A stretch of 34,967 nt of DNA. Source: SAR116 cluster bacterium AG-335-B03. GTDB taxonomy: Bacteria > Pseudomonadota > Alphaproteobacteria > Puniceispirillales > Marisalimonadaceae. The stretch covers positions 1 through 34,967 of the forward strand of contig QBZG01000014.1 in NCBI GenBank assembly GCA_003282435.1. The letters run 5' to 3'. Below, piece by piece: positions 27,527-34,197 of this stretch (within the stretch, counting starts at the first letter, position 1; every line of letters begins with the position of its first letter). The notes under the pieces are model-generated. The model saw only the letters and a program-made list of their open reading frames with translations, was not told the origin of the DNA and searched no databases. The translations under genes and the position numbers were made by a program.

Positions 27527-27658
27527 TTATTTAACTATAAATTGGTACCCCATATTTGGATTGGTAAGTATAGAAGGGCTAATAAAAAAGAAAATGTAAC
27601 CCTTTAACAAAATAAAAAATGTTACAACACATAAAAATATCTTTAGTTCTTTTCTCAT
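27527..27658 (-). CDS. Possible small single-span membrane protein
   Basis: This is a 43-residue open frame from ATG 27658. A basic start (MRKELK) is followed by a hydrophobic stretch IFLCVVTFFILL, then GYIFFFISPSIL and a polar end. The layout fits a one-span inner-membrane peptide. There is no clear Shine-Dalgarno sequence, so it may be chance; AT-rich DNA often encodes hydrophobic frames. It lies just upstream of the two-span protein on the same strand. Confidence 0.35.
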   Translation of the reverse strand: MRKELKIFLCVVTFFILLKGYIFFFISPSILTNPNMGYQFIVK

Positions 27659-27710
27659 AATTAATACTTAACATGTATTAATCAATTTTAATAATAGATT
27701 ATTATTTTCA

Positions 27711-28079
27711 TTATTTACATTCATCAGATGCTACCCATTCTGGCAAAGGTTCACCTCCGGTGTAATGATTATGTGCCGGTGTTTCTCTAAACAGACAATA
27801 TACATCTTCTTTAGTAATATTTAATGTTTCTTTGAGAACTTCAGATATACCGTCAACAAGAGCTTTTTTTCTTGTCGCATCTCTCCCGGGTCTCAAATCC
27901 ACATCAATAACTGGAAGACCATCACCTATAAAACCAAAAGCCTCTCTAATAGAAACATAGTCATATTTAACTTCTTTAGGAGCTAATGTTTTTAATACAA
28001 CTTCTCTTACTTTACTGTGTATTTGTTTTTTAATATCCGTAGAAACACCTTCAGGAACATCTATTCTTATTAATGGCAT
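27711..28079 (-). CDS. Tautomerase-superfamily protein
   Basis: The 122-residue protein starts MPLIRIDVPEG. The Pro exposed after Met removal is the catalytic base of 4-oxalocrotonate tautomerase-like enzymes. The remainder (IREAFGFIGDGLPVIDVDLRPGRDATRKKALVDGI, in pieces, then EDVYCLFRETPAHNHYTGGEPLPEW) fits a longer single-chain member of about 120-150 residues, rather than the 62-residue 4-OT. AGGAGA precedes ATG 28079. A repeated upstream element lies 62 bases before the start. The hydratase-like gene upstream suggests a meta-cleavage-type or similar oxo-acid pathway; the substrate is unknown. Confidence 0.85.
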   Translation of the reverse strand: MPLIRIDVPEGVSTDIKKQIHSKVREVVLKTLAPKEVKYDYVSIREAFGFIGDGLPVIDVDLRPGRDATRKKALVDGISEVLKETLNITKEDVYCLFRETPAHNHYTGGEPLPEWVASDECK

Positions 28080-28140
28080 TTTATCTCCTATAAATATTTT
28101 AAATATTAAGTAGGAATATACTAATCTAACGAAATATTAT

Positions 28141-28221
28141 CCGTAAAGTATTATCCATTTAGTTTATGCGTCTAGTAATACAGCAGAGTTTTTGTAATCA
28201 AAGTTATTGGTACATGATTAG
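28141..28221 (-). repeat. Dispersed upstream element, copy A (before the tautomerase gene)
   Basis: Read on the minus strand, the core is AAATGGATAATACTTTACGG (28160 down to 28141). It lies 62 bases upstream of the tautomerase ATG. A TATATT (28120-28115) sits between core and gene as a likely -10. The distal part, including a CAGAGTT block and ACATGA, aligns with copy B at 33418-33490, so the homologous unit is about 75-80 bases. It could be an operator-promoter module or a decayed mobile repeat. Confidence 0.55.
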
Positions 28222-28273
28222 TGCTAAAGATGTTAACTAAGTCTATATTATTCAGAAGATATAAAAACTATTA

Positions 28274-29059
28274 TTATTTAAAAATTGCTGAAACGTTTCC
28301 AAACAAACTAGAGTTAACCTCTATCCTTTTTTTATCAACTATTGGAATTGGAGGACCATATGCACCTGTCAAAATAAGATCCCCTTTTTTTATTTGATTA
28401 TTCATCTTCGCTTGTTCCATAACAAACCACTCAACTGCTGATAACATGTCAATAGGCCATATTTTATTTGTCCATTTATCTATTGTGATTTTATCATAAA
28501 TCAATTTTAGGTCAGTAATTTCTCCAAATTTTGGTTTGACTATTCCAAGACCACAAACCACGCCGGCATTTATTGCATTATTTGAAATATGTTCTGCACC
28601 ATAGGGTTTATTACCATAAAATATTAGATTATGTATTTCAATTATTGGGTGAATTGTGTCAATTGAAGCTAATATATATTCAAAACTAACTTCTTTAGGA
28701 TGTAAATCACGATTGAATCTTATACCAAATTCAGCTTCCATTGCTGGATTTGAATAATTTTCTTTATTTAATTTTATTCCATTTGAATGAAGTTCACTTT
28801 CCCATAAACGTCCCCAAGCTGGATGGGAAAAACCATATTTTTTTTGTGTTTGTTTAGAAATACTTCCAATTTTGTAACCAATTACTTTTTCACCTCTCTT
28901 TATTCTGAGATCAGTTAGTATTGATTGAATTTTATAAGCATCTGAGATACTAATCTTGATATTTTTATTTTTAAACAAAGCACTATGATTTTTCACATCA
29001 TAATCATTTAAAATTCTGCAGGCATAGCTCTCTAATTTATTTTGAGTTAATTCATTCAT
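28274..29059 (-). CDS. 2-keto-4-pentenoate hydratase-like protein (MhpD/FAH superfamily)
   Basis: The 261-residue protein fits the hydratase/decarboxylase branch of the fumarylacetoacetate hydrolase superfamily, which adds water to 2-oxopent-4-enoate-type acids. It has VIGYKIGSISKQTQ, metal-binding PAMEAEFGIRF with Glu108 and Glu110, Glu141 in HPIIEIHNL, NAGVVCGL, and KKGDLILTGAYGPPIP near the end. It is upstream of the tautomerase gene on the same strand but 194 bases away, so probably a separate transcript. No ring-cleavage dioxygenase or aldolase is nearby on this side. The actual substrate is open. Confidence 0.85.
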   Translation of the reverse strand: MNELTQNKLESYACRILNDYDVKNHSALFKNKNIKISISDAYKIQSILTDLRIKRGEKVIGYKIGSISKQTQKKYGFSHPAWGRLWESELHSNGIKLNKENYSNPAMEAEFGIRFNRDLHPKEVSFEYILASIDTIHPIIEIHNLIFYGNKPYGAEHISNNAINAGVVCGLGIVKPKFGEITDLKLIYDKITIDKWTNKIWPIDMLSAVEWFVMEQAKMNNQIKKGDLILTGAYGPPIPIVDKKRIEVNSSLFGNVSAIFK

Positions 29060-29327
29060 TTTTTTATTATTCTTAAATTAAATACTTTATCTATACCTTC
29101 ATTAATAGTATTACAAATTAAGTATAAAGTAATCATATGTCTCGTTAACAAAAAAACGTACTTAATATTATTAGCTTTGTTGTTAGAAGAATTATTGATA
29201 CTAGATTAATGTAGTTATTAGTTTCTAATAATATAATCTAAAAGAGTAATTGCTTTGTTTAAAGTTACTTTGGACATCATGATAAGATTTTAAGCATGAA
29301 GCATGTACATGAAATAAATAAAATATT
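29060..29327. other. Intergenic spacer without recognised content
   Basis: This AT-rich gap separates the hydratase-like gene and the TSUP gene. It holds GTTAACGAGACATATG on the minus strand (around 29130-29147), which partly resembles the core of the dispersed upstream element but lacks ACTTTACG. A short plus-strand open frame starting at 29296 runs into the antisense of the TSUP gene and is regarded as a shadow. Confidence 0.4.
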
Positions 29328-30077
29328 TTATAAATTCTTAAATAATAATGAAAAACCAATAATAATTAGAATTACTAAAATGGTTTTTCTAAATATTTCG
29401 TTAGATAATCTTACCCTAATTTTAGTACCCAAATACTGTCCTAACAAAGCTGGTGCTGTAATAATAAGACTTACTAACAAATCATAAAAATTTCCTAAAC
29501 CATGAAAAATGAGGGATGAATATAATGGTACAGAAGCTAAAAAATACATTGTTGCTGTAGTTTTTATAAAATTCTCTTTTGCTAAATTTAATGAAACTAA
29601 AAAGGTAATTATAGGTGGTGCATAGAACGTAGACACCCCTCCCAGGATACCTGAAAAAAAACCAATAAAGATTGATATTATTTTCTCATATTTTGGTTTA
29701 AGCCAATTTAGATTTAATCCTAAAAAGTTGAAAGACGTAAAAATAATAATTGTCAACGCAATTATTATTGAGATTGTTTTCAAATTTAAACTTAATATTA
29801 GTTTTCCACCAATAAGTATACCTAAAAAAAGTGTTATAAACATTGGAAAAAACCTAGAATTACTTATTCCTCTTTTGATATCCATTTGGATAAAATTTGT
29901 TACTATAACTGGAAAGCATAAAAGCATCATTGCTTTAGTAGGAGGTAAAATAAAAGCTATCAATGGAACTGAAAACATAGACATTCCAATACCAACTGAT
30001 CCTTTAACTATGCCTCCAAAAAATACAGAGCACAAAATTACAGCAAAGGTAATAATTTCAAAATATTCTAAAAACAT
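29328..30077 (-). CDS. TSUP/TauE-SafE family membrane transporter
   Basis: The 249-residue protein is nearly all hydrophobic, with about 7-8 predicted spans. It has the family marks GGIVKGSVGIGMSMFSVPLIAF near the start and GGVSTFYAPPIITFLV in the second half, the pseudo-repeat of TSUP exporters. This family exports small organic or sulfur anions such as sulfite, sulfoacetate or related acids. It may move a product or substrate of the neighbouring oxoacid enzymes. The repeated element core lies 30 bases upstream of ATG 30077. Confidence 0.88.
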   Translation of the reverse strand: MFLEYFEIITFAVILCSVFFGGIVKGSVGIGMSMFSVPLIAFILPPTKAMMLLCFPVIVTNFIQMDIKRGISNSRFFPMFITLFLGILIGGKLILSLNLKTISIIIALTIIIFTSFNFLGLNLNWLKPKYEKIISIFIGFFSGILGGVSTFYAPPIITFLVSLNLAKENFIKTTATMYFLASVPLYSSLIFHGLGNFYDLLVSLIITAPALLGQYLGTKIRVRLSNEIFRKTILVILIIIGFSLLFKNL

Positions 30078-30106
30078 TTTTGTACTTTAAGTGAAACAAA
30101 TACACC

Positions 30107-30129
30107 TCGTAAAGTACAAACCCATTAAG
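30107..30129 (-). repeat. Dispersed upstream element, copy D (before the TSUP gene)
   Basis: On the minus strand, TACTTTACGAGGTGTATTTG starts from about 30115 and shares the ACTTTACG core with copies A, B and C. It shares CGAG-TGT-TTTG with copy B beyond the core. It ends 30 bases upstream of the TSUP ATG at 30077. The distal part is more diverged than in A and B. Confidence 0.45.
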
Positions 30130-30296
30130 TTATTTATGTAGCCGGAGTATATTAAGTAAAAGCAAAGATGTATAACACATGATAATAGATTGAAAATGAG
30201 TCAATATAGAGTTTTTAGTTTATGCATATATGGTATGATTTAGGTTAGATAATTTTAAAAACAATACTCAAGGTGTTAATGCATTTTGATTAATTA

Positions 30297-30986
30297 TTAA
30301 AACTTCTGCCAAAAATTTGGGTTTGGCAATAAATGTTCAAATTGACTAGAGTTTTTTAGCATTATTGAGATATCACCAGATATTGAAATTCTATCTTCGT
30401 TTGATAAATTTCTCATAGTGGAGTGTGCTGTTTTAGAAGGAAAAATAACAATTTCATTTTCCAAGGCGTCAATCTCAAAAATAGTTTGGTTAAGATTATT
30501 TATATCACTAAGTAAACCCTTTTGTACTTTATCATAGGAAAATAATTTATCTGCAATTTCGTTTGGGTTTTCATTAAAACTGAAAACAATATTTCCAGAA
30601 TTTAAAGGTTTTTTTAGATAATACGCGAAACTAATATTGGACTGCCAGTGTTTATGAGGATTTAAATACTCATCTTTATCACAAACTGTGGCCCAAGACC
30701 TTTGCATATAAAAATCAATCATTTCTATATTTATGTTTAATGTACAAGCATATTCCTTAACCTTAGTTCCAATTTCTTTATACAATTTTCTAAAAAACTT
30801 ATTTCTTAACAAGAATTGTTCCCCATGTATATCGCTTGACCAAGCTGAATTATTATTCTGATTTGAATTTTTAATGTCTAAAATACGTTTTATCATAATA
30901 GCTTTTTGACTATTATTTATATTAATAATGTCTTTAAAAACACTAAAAGGCATAAATTGAAAAGATTTTGTTGATTTATTTTGCAC
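30297..30986 (-). CDS. Putative 2OG-Fe(II) oxygenase-like protein (TIGR02466-like)
   Basis: The 229-residue protein shows NPHKHWQSNISFAYYLKKP with His111 and His113. Then come SGNIVFSF, EIVIFPSKTAHST with His188, and DRISISGDI with Arg199. These match the layout of small 2-oxoglutarate/iron oxygenases of the TIGR02466 type, in which a first His, a distal His and an Arg hold iron and 2OG. The N-terminal third (residues 1-100) has no clear motifs. The start is GTG 30986, about 12 residues before an ATG, with a modest AAGAAG upstream. The substrate is unknown. A copy of the repeated element lies 217 bases upstream. Confidence 0.65.
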   Translation of the reverse strand: MQNKSTKSFQFMPFSVFKDIININNSQKAIMIKRILDIKNSNQNNNSAWSSDIHGEQFLLRNKFFRKLYKEIGTKVKEYACTLNINIEMIDFYMQRSWATVCDKDEYLNPHKHWQSNISFAYYLKKPLNSGNIVFSFNENPNEIADKLFSYDKVQKGLLSDINNLNQTIFEIDALENEIVIFPSKTAHSTMRNLSNEDRISISGDISIMLKNSSQFEHLLPNPNFWQKF

Positions 30987-31556
30987 TATTTATCTTCTTT
31001 ATTTAACGATATCAAATTGATATTTATTGTCTAAAGGATATTCATAAAAGCCTGAAAATATTGTTTAAATGTTTAATTTATTGACAATTATTTAACTAAG
31101 ATTGAATTAATGTATTAACAATTAGATTAAAGAGTTGAGGTTTAAAATAAAAATCTATTTAGAAAATTAATATCTAAAAATTTGTTGTTTTAGAGAATTG
31201 TACCGTAAAGTATTAATCATTTTTGAACTCAGATACTATGCCTCTATTATTAAATATTTTAAACACAAATTTTGCTAGTATTGGACAATTTTCAGATTTA
31301 AAAGCTACACTTAAAATTCTTTGACACTTTGTTTTACATTTTAATTTAGCGTTCTTAGTATAGATAAAGTGGATATGGATATGTGTAAATATATCTAACT
31401 ATAATAACACTTATATGTAACGCTTATATTGGTTATATTTGTCAGTTATTCAAAACTTTTTTAACACTTAGTATAATACTGCCCGGGCATGGGACATGGG
31501 GGAATTGCTAGATATATATATATATTTAGGGTGCTCAGCAAATATATTGATATGGA
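30987..31556. other. 570-base AT-rich intergenic region with ORF remnant and repeat copy C
   Basis: No intact gene is recognised. On the minus strand, a 61-codon open stretch (31213-31398) encodes a Cys-containing sequence (KCKTKCQRILSVAFK) but has no ATG, GTG or TTG in its first half, so it looks like a remnant. Repeat copy C overlaps its stop. On the plus strand, TATAAT at 31472-31477 precedes an unusual GC-rich patch (CCCGGGCATGGGACATGGGG, about 31482-31501). A 23-codon frame from ATG 31490 follows, with a TA run inside it. Confidence 0.4.
31203..31222 (-). repeat. Dispersed upstream element, copy C
   Basis: On the minus strand it reads AAATGATTAATACTTTACGG, 18 of 20 bases identical to copy A. 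It is 217 bases upstream of the 2OG-oxygenase-like gene at 30986, farther than the other copies are from their genes. Similarity outside this block is weak. Confidence 0.5.
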
Positions 31557-31910
31557 TTAATAATTATAATCTAGTAAGTTAAGGGTTCTAGTGGTTAATC
31601 TTTTAACAGTGATCTTCTTGAAAAAATTTTGATTTTCTTCAAAGTGTTTCTCTATTACTTTTTGACCTTTTAAAAAAGCTTTTTCATCTTCATATTCAAA
31701 TAATGTTGATAAAGCAAAGCCACCCTCTTTGTTCCATACCTGATTTAATCTAAAACGCATTAATCCAATTTTCTTCATATTCTCGTAAAAATTTGCGCCT
31801 GTTTTTTCAACATAGTTTATAAATAAATCCATTTCTGCTTCACTAGAAAAATCTATTAAAACATGACTAATTAATTTTGCTGATGGGAATGAATTCTTTA
31901 GTTCTTGCAT
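31557..31910 (-). CDS. Small dimeric alpha/beta-barrel-like protein, paralog 1
   Basis: This is a 117-residue protein of unknown function. The core SSEAEMDLFINYVEKTGANF, KKIGLMRFRLNQVWN and STLFEYEDEKAFLKGQK aligns without gaps over about 65 residues with the gene at 33529. They share EA-M-LF, RF-LNQ-WN, LFEY, AF and QK. The pattern of strand, helix, strand and a helix with AF-xxxQ is that of ABM or NIPSNAP-type ferredoxin-like folds, whose members act as dimers, sometimes as monooxygenases. AAAGGAGGT upstream is a strong ribosome binding site for ATG 31910. It is the last gene in the row. Confidence 0.7.
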   Translation of the reverse strand: MQELKNSFPSAKLISHVLIDFSSEAEMDLFINYVEKTGANFYENMKKIGLMRFRLNQVWNKEGGFALSTLFEYEDEKAFLKGQKVIEKHFEENQNFFKKITVKRLTTRTLNLLDYNY

Positions 31911-32021
31911 AAATTACAACCTCCTTTAAAAATTAACTAAATAACGACAATATAAGTATATAAAATAATAAAGGATAAAATACCAATAGTTACAATCTAA
32001 ACAAAATATTCATCTGCAATA

Positions 32022-32348
32022 CTAATCTATCTTTTCTAAAAGGTTAAAATTAGTTTGAGAAGTAAATCTTCCATTTGTATTACCTCCAACTATAGTCATT
32101 GTAGCTCCCATTTCCTTAATCTGTTTTTTAATATCTAAATGTTCACCAGCCTTTTTATAAGAGTTTTCCCATTCCTTTTCTGACTTCCAAACTGTTAAGA
32201 ATTGAAATGAGGTATCAGATATATCAATAAATAAAGAAAAATTTAAACCGTGTTTAAACAAAGTATCTGTGTAATTTATACAAAAAAGTCTAAAAGATTC
32301 TTTTGATACCTTGTTAACAAATTTAAAAATATGAGTTCTTGTGTACAT
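32022..32348 (-). CDS. Small ABM-like protein, row member 2
   Basis: The 108-residue protein opens with MYTRTHIFKFVNKVSKESF and has a strand-helix hallmark FLTVWKSEKEWENSYKKAGE, resembling the xxVWxSxExxxxy helix of antibiotic-biosynthesis-monooxygenase-like dimeric barrels. There are no catalytic residues I can assign. GAGG lies upstream of ATG 32348, which follows the previous stop by 27 bases, so these genes probably form one transcript. Confidence 0.65.
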   Translation of the reverse strand: MYTRTHIFKFVNKVSKESFRLFCINYTDTLFKHGLNFSLFIDISDTSFQFLTVWKSEKEWENSYKKAGEHLDIKKQIKEMGATMTIVGGNTNGRFTSQTNFNLLEKID

Positions 32349-32375
32349 ACCTTTAACCTCTAAATTAAAAATTTC

Positions 32376-32747
32376 TTAATTCGCTTTATACCAACTACTT
32401 AACTCTATCGTTTCATATTTTGGTTTTAAAGCAGATGTAAATCTATCTATCTCAACTACAAAAAAACTAGCATATTTATCCGTACCCCAACTTTGAACTT
32501 GTTTTTCTACATCTTCTTTTGATTTTGCTAAATAATGTGAACAAAAAAAGCTGCTGCCGTTTCCAAGCCATGTTTGGAAACATGTTGCAAACTCTCCTAA
32601 TGCGTCTTCAGCCCACTTACCATGCGTTACACCTTTAGGATATGATTTTTTAAAAGATGCTTTGTATTCATTTGACAATTCTTCTGACAGAAAATCATAA
32701 ATGACAATAAAGTTATTCTTTCTATTTTCAGTATTTGTTTCTTTCAT
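32376..32747 (-). CDS. Small unknown protein, row member 3
   Basis: The 123-residue protein begins with a polar N-terminus, then a strand NNFIVIYDFLSEEL. Later segments are GEFATCFQTWLGNGSSFFC, the helix SKEDVEKQVQSWGTDKY, and strand ASFFVVEIDRFTSAL. The alternating strand and helix order and the length suit the same ferredoxin-like fold as its neighbours, but direct similarity is weak. It starts 7 bases after the stop of row member 4, so the two are likely coupled. Confidence 0.6.
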   Translation of the reverse strand: MKETNTENRKNNFIVIYDFLSEELSNEYKASFKKSYPKGVTHGKWAEDALGEFATCFQTWLGNGSSFFCSHYLAKSKEDVEKQVQSWGTDKYASFFVVEIDRFTSALKPKYETIELSSWYKAN

Positions 32748-32754
32748 TAACCTA

Positions 32755-33039
32755 TTAATCTAAATAATACTCAATTGGTCCCTCAAATGACCTTATTTTT
32801 AAGTTAGTTTTTAATTCATTAATTTCTGGATTATTCATAATTTTAATTTTATCTGCGGATTTCTTATCTTTGAATTCAGCAATAACAAACGCTGACTCTT
32901 CATTAACTCTAAAAACTTTTGCAGATGTTTGACCCTGTTTTAAATTTTTTGGAAAATGAGTAAATCTTAAATAATCTAAAAAAATATTTAATTGCAGTTT
33001 GGTAGGAGCTGTTATTTCTACAATTCTAACGTACATCAT
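32755..33039 (-). CDS. Small ABM-like protein, row member 4
   Basis: The 94-residue protein has strand MMYVRIVEITAPTKLQLNIF, a central strand AKVFRVNEESAFVIAEF and helix DKKSADKIKIM, again the dimeric-barrel pattern. Its start ATGATG overlaps the TGA of the broken gene upstream (33036-33038), the arrangement of translational coupling. That shows the upstream frame was once a working gene in the same operon. Confidence 0.62.
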   Translation of the reverse strand: MMYVRIVEITAPTKLQLNIFLDYLRFTHFPKNLKQGQTSAKVFRVNEESAFVIAEFKDKKSADKIKIMNNPEINELKTNLKIRSFEGPIEYYLD

Positions 33040-33360
33040 TTAATTTGAACATTAGCATTGTTTATTAATTCTGACATTTCAATTACCGTTTCGCCCTCTG
33101 ACTTGCTTACTATTCATCCCATTTACTTTATATCATTCCAAAACTTGTAAGAAAACTTTGTTCTTGTTTTTAATAAATATGATTTATTCTTCCACAAATG
33201 AAACATATCTATTTGAGTATCTGACACTTCTGTGAAGCACCTAATTAAAAAGCCTCCATTTTCATTAAATAACTCTTCACTCATGTTTTTTAAGGGACAT
33301 GACTATAGAATCTTTGGCTAATTTATTTTGTAATTTTACAGTAACTGTAATTCCATACAT
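33036..33360 (-). pseudogene. Decayed ABM-like row member: one frameshift and two in-frame stops
   Basis: From ATG 33360 the frame encodes MYGITVTVKLQNKLAKDSIV and runs to the A6 tract near 33286-33291. One extra base then shifts it to the frame starting at ATG 33284, which encodes ELFNENGGFLIRCFTEVSD, IDMFHLWKNKSYLL and KFWNDIK. TAA (33123-33125) and TGA (33114-33116) interrupt it. The same frame goes on as SKSEGETVIEMSEL to a final TGA that overlaps the next start. The whole reads as a single protein of about 105 residues of the ABM-like kind. Three lesions make true decay much more likely than sequencing error. Copy B of the repeated element and a TATAAT lie upstream. Confidence 0.75.
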
Positions 33361-33389
33361 ATTTTGAATTCCGAAAGTATTCTAATTCT

Positions 33390-33395
33390 ATTATA
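33390..33395 (-). promoter_or_regulatory. Likely -10 box of the decayed row member
   Basis: The minus strand reads TATAAT here, 30 bases before ATG 33360 and 23 bases after the ACTTTACG core of repeat copy B. Copy A has TATATT at the matching place, 36 bases before the tautomerase start. The shared geometry supports a common promoter with an upstream regulatory site. Confidence 0.4.
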
Positions 33396-33417
33396 TTCTA
33401 ATCCAATCAAACACATC

Positions 33418-33490
33418 TCGTAAAGTGTTAACCATTTCAAAGAGGCATAAAACAGAGTTAGTTTAATCAGAATCAATGGTGCATGAGATG
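33418..33490 (-). repeat. Dispersed upstream element, copy B (before the decayed row member)
   Basis: On the minus strand the core is AAATGGTTAACACTTTACGA. It lies 58 bases upstream of ATG 33360. The distal part (CAGAGTT, TAATCA, ATGG-GCATGA on the plus strand) aligns with copy A, so about 73 bases are related. GGATTAGAATATAAT on the gene side parallels AGATTAGTATATT in copy A. Confidence 0.55.
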
Positions 33491-33528
33491 TGGTTGAAGT
33501 GGCTTTATGAGTCTGAGTGAGTAACGAG

Positions 33529-33867
33529 TTAAACTTTAAGGTCCTGAAGAACAATATTTCGACTTGCCTCTATAACAGGGTCCGCGGCTTGCAGTTCTTT
33601 CATAATGTTTTTGGTAAAAATTTCTAATTCCTTTTGAGATTGTTTAAAAGCATTTGGACTATCATACTCAAACAAAACAGATATTTTAAATGTTCCCTTC
33701 ATATTCCATATTTGATTAAGGCAAAACCTTGTGCATCCTTTTTTTTTAAGTTTATCAAACAATGCTGTACCATTATCTTCCCAAATTCTTCTAAAAAGAA
33801 GCATTTGCGCTTCTGTCTTGAAGGTAAAGGTATTGTAAGTCATTAAATTTGCTTTTGTATCCAACAT
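33529..33867 (-). CDS. Small dimeric alpha/beta-barrel-like protein, paralog 5
   Basis: The 112-residue protein has the core KTEAQMLLFRRIWEDNGTAL, KKKGCTRFCLNQIWN and SVLFEYDSPNAFKQSQKELE. It is clearly paralogous to the protein at 31557, sharing EA-M-LF, RF-LNQ-WN, G-F, LFEY, AF and QK. GGGAG precedes ATG 33867. It is the first gene of the minus-strand row, 168 bases ahead of the decayed member, and may have its own transcript. The function is unknown. Confidence 0.7.
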   Translation of the reverse strand: MLDTKANLMTYNTFTFKTEAQMLLFRRIWEDNGTALFDKLKKKGCTRFCLNQIWNMKGTFKISVLFEYDSPNAFKQSQKELEIFTKNIMKELQAADPVIEASRNIVLQDLKV

Positions 33868-34019
33868 AAACTCCCGATCTGCAAAAATTTATAATAAATT
33901 AAAGTATCAATCAAACCTATCTATGTTAAGTAAAAAGGCACAAAATGTTTCTCAATTTGTTTCACATTTTTAATTAAAAAAAAGGAAATATAATAATTAC
34001 AATATGTTAAATTTTAGAA

Positions 34020-34106
34020 TGGTGCGGCTGAGAAGACTCGAACTTCCACGGGTTTTACCCCACAGCGACCTCAACGCTGCGCGTCTACCAGTTCCGCCAC
34101 AGCCGC
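34020..34106 (-). tRNA. tRNA-Leu (anticodon GAG)
   Basis: The reverse complement is an 87-base class II tRNA with encoded CCA. The acceptor arm GCGGCTG pairs with CAGCCGC. The anticodon arm is CAGCG-TTGAGGT-CGCTG with anticodon GAG. A long variable arm (GGGG-TAAAA-CCC) and T loop TTCGAGT follow. It reads CTC and CTT leucine codons. Confidence 0.96.
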
Positions 34107-34123
34107 ATATTAAAAGATCATGT

Positions 34124-34150
34124 TTGCGATAACAAAAGTATTTGTATAAT
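34124..34150 (+). promoter_or_regulatory. Candidate lipB promoter
   Basis: A perfect TATAAT at 34145-34150 lies 15 bases after TTGCGA at 34124-34129, a little short of ideal spacing. The start point would be near 34157, about 40 bases before the TTG start of lipB. It sits in the divergent gap between tRNA-Leu and lipB. Confidence 0.4.
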
Positions 34151-34197
34151 GCAAGTTAAATAATATATTAGCAAATGATAAGATTAGGGTTATTAAA

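Noticed and set aside
29728-30090. 120-codon plus-strand open frame
   Set aside because: It is antisense to the TSUP transporter. Its composition (runs of Ile and Lys) is what an antisense frame of a hydrophobic gene gives.
31511-31524. TA dinucleotide run as a functional repeat
   Set aside because: It is a simple run in AT-rich DNA, with no symmetry or partner.
31490-31561. 23-codon plus-strand ORF in the GC-rich patch
   Set aside because: It is very short, contains a TA dinucleotide run and overlaps the end of a minus-strand gene. There is not enough to call a gene.
33336-33554. 72-codon minus-strand open frame through repeat copy B
   Set aside because: It overlaps the end of the gene at 33529 and the start of the decayed row member in another frame. 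It has no ribosome binding site and low-complexity content, so it is a chance frame.
26160-34019. Prophage, insertion sequence or CRISPR array in the accessory region
   Set aside because: No integrase, transposase, phage structural gene, terminal inverted repeats or regularly spaced repeats were seen. The ACTTTACG copies are unevenly spaced by kilobases.
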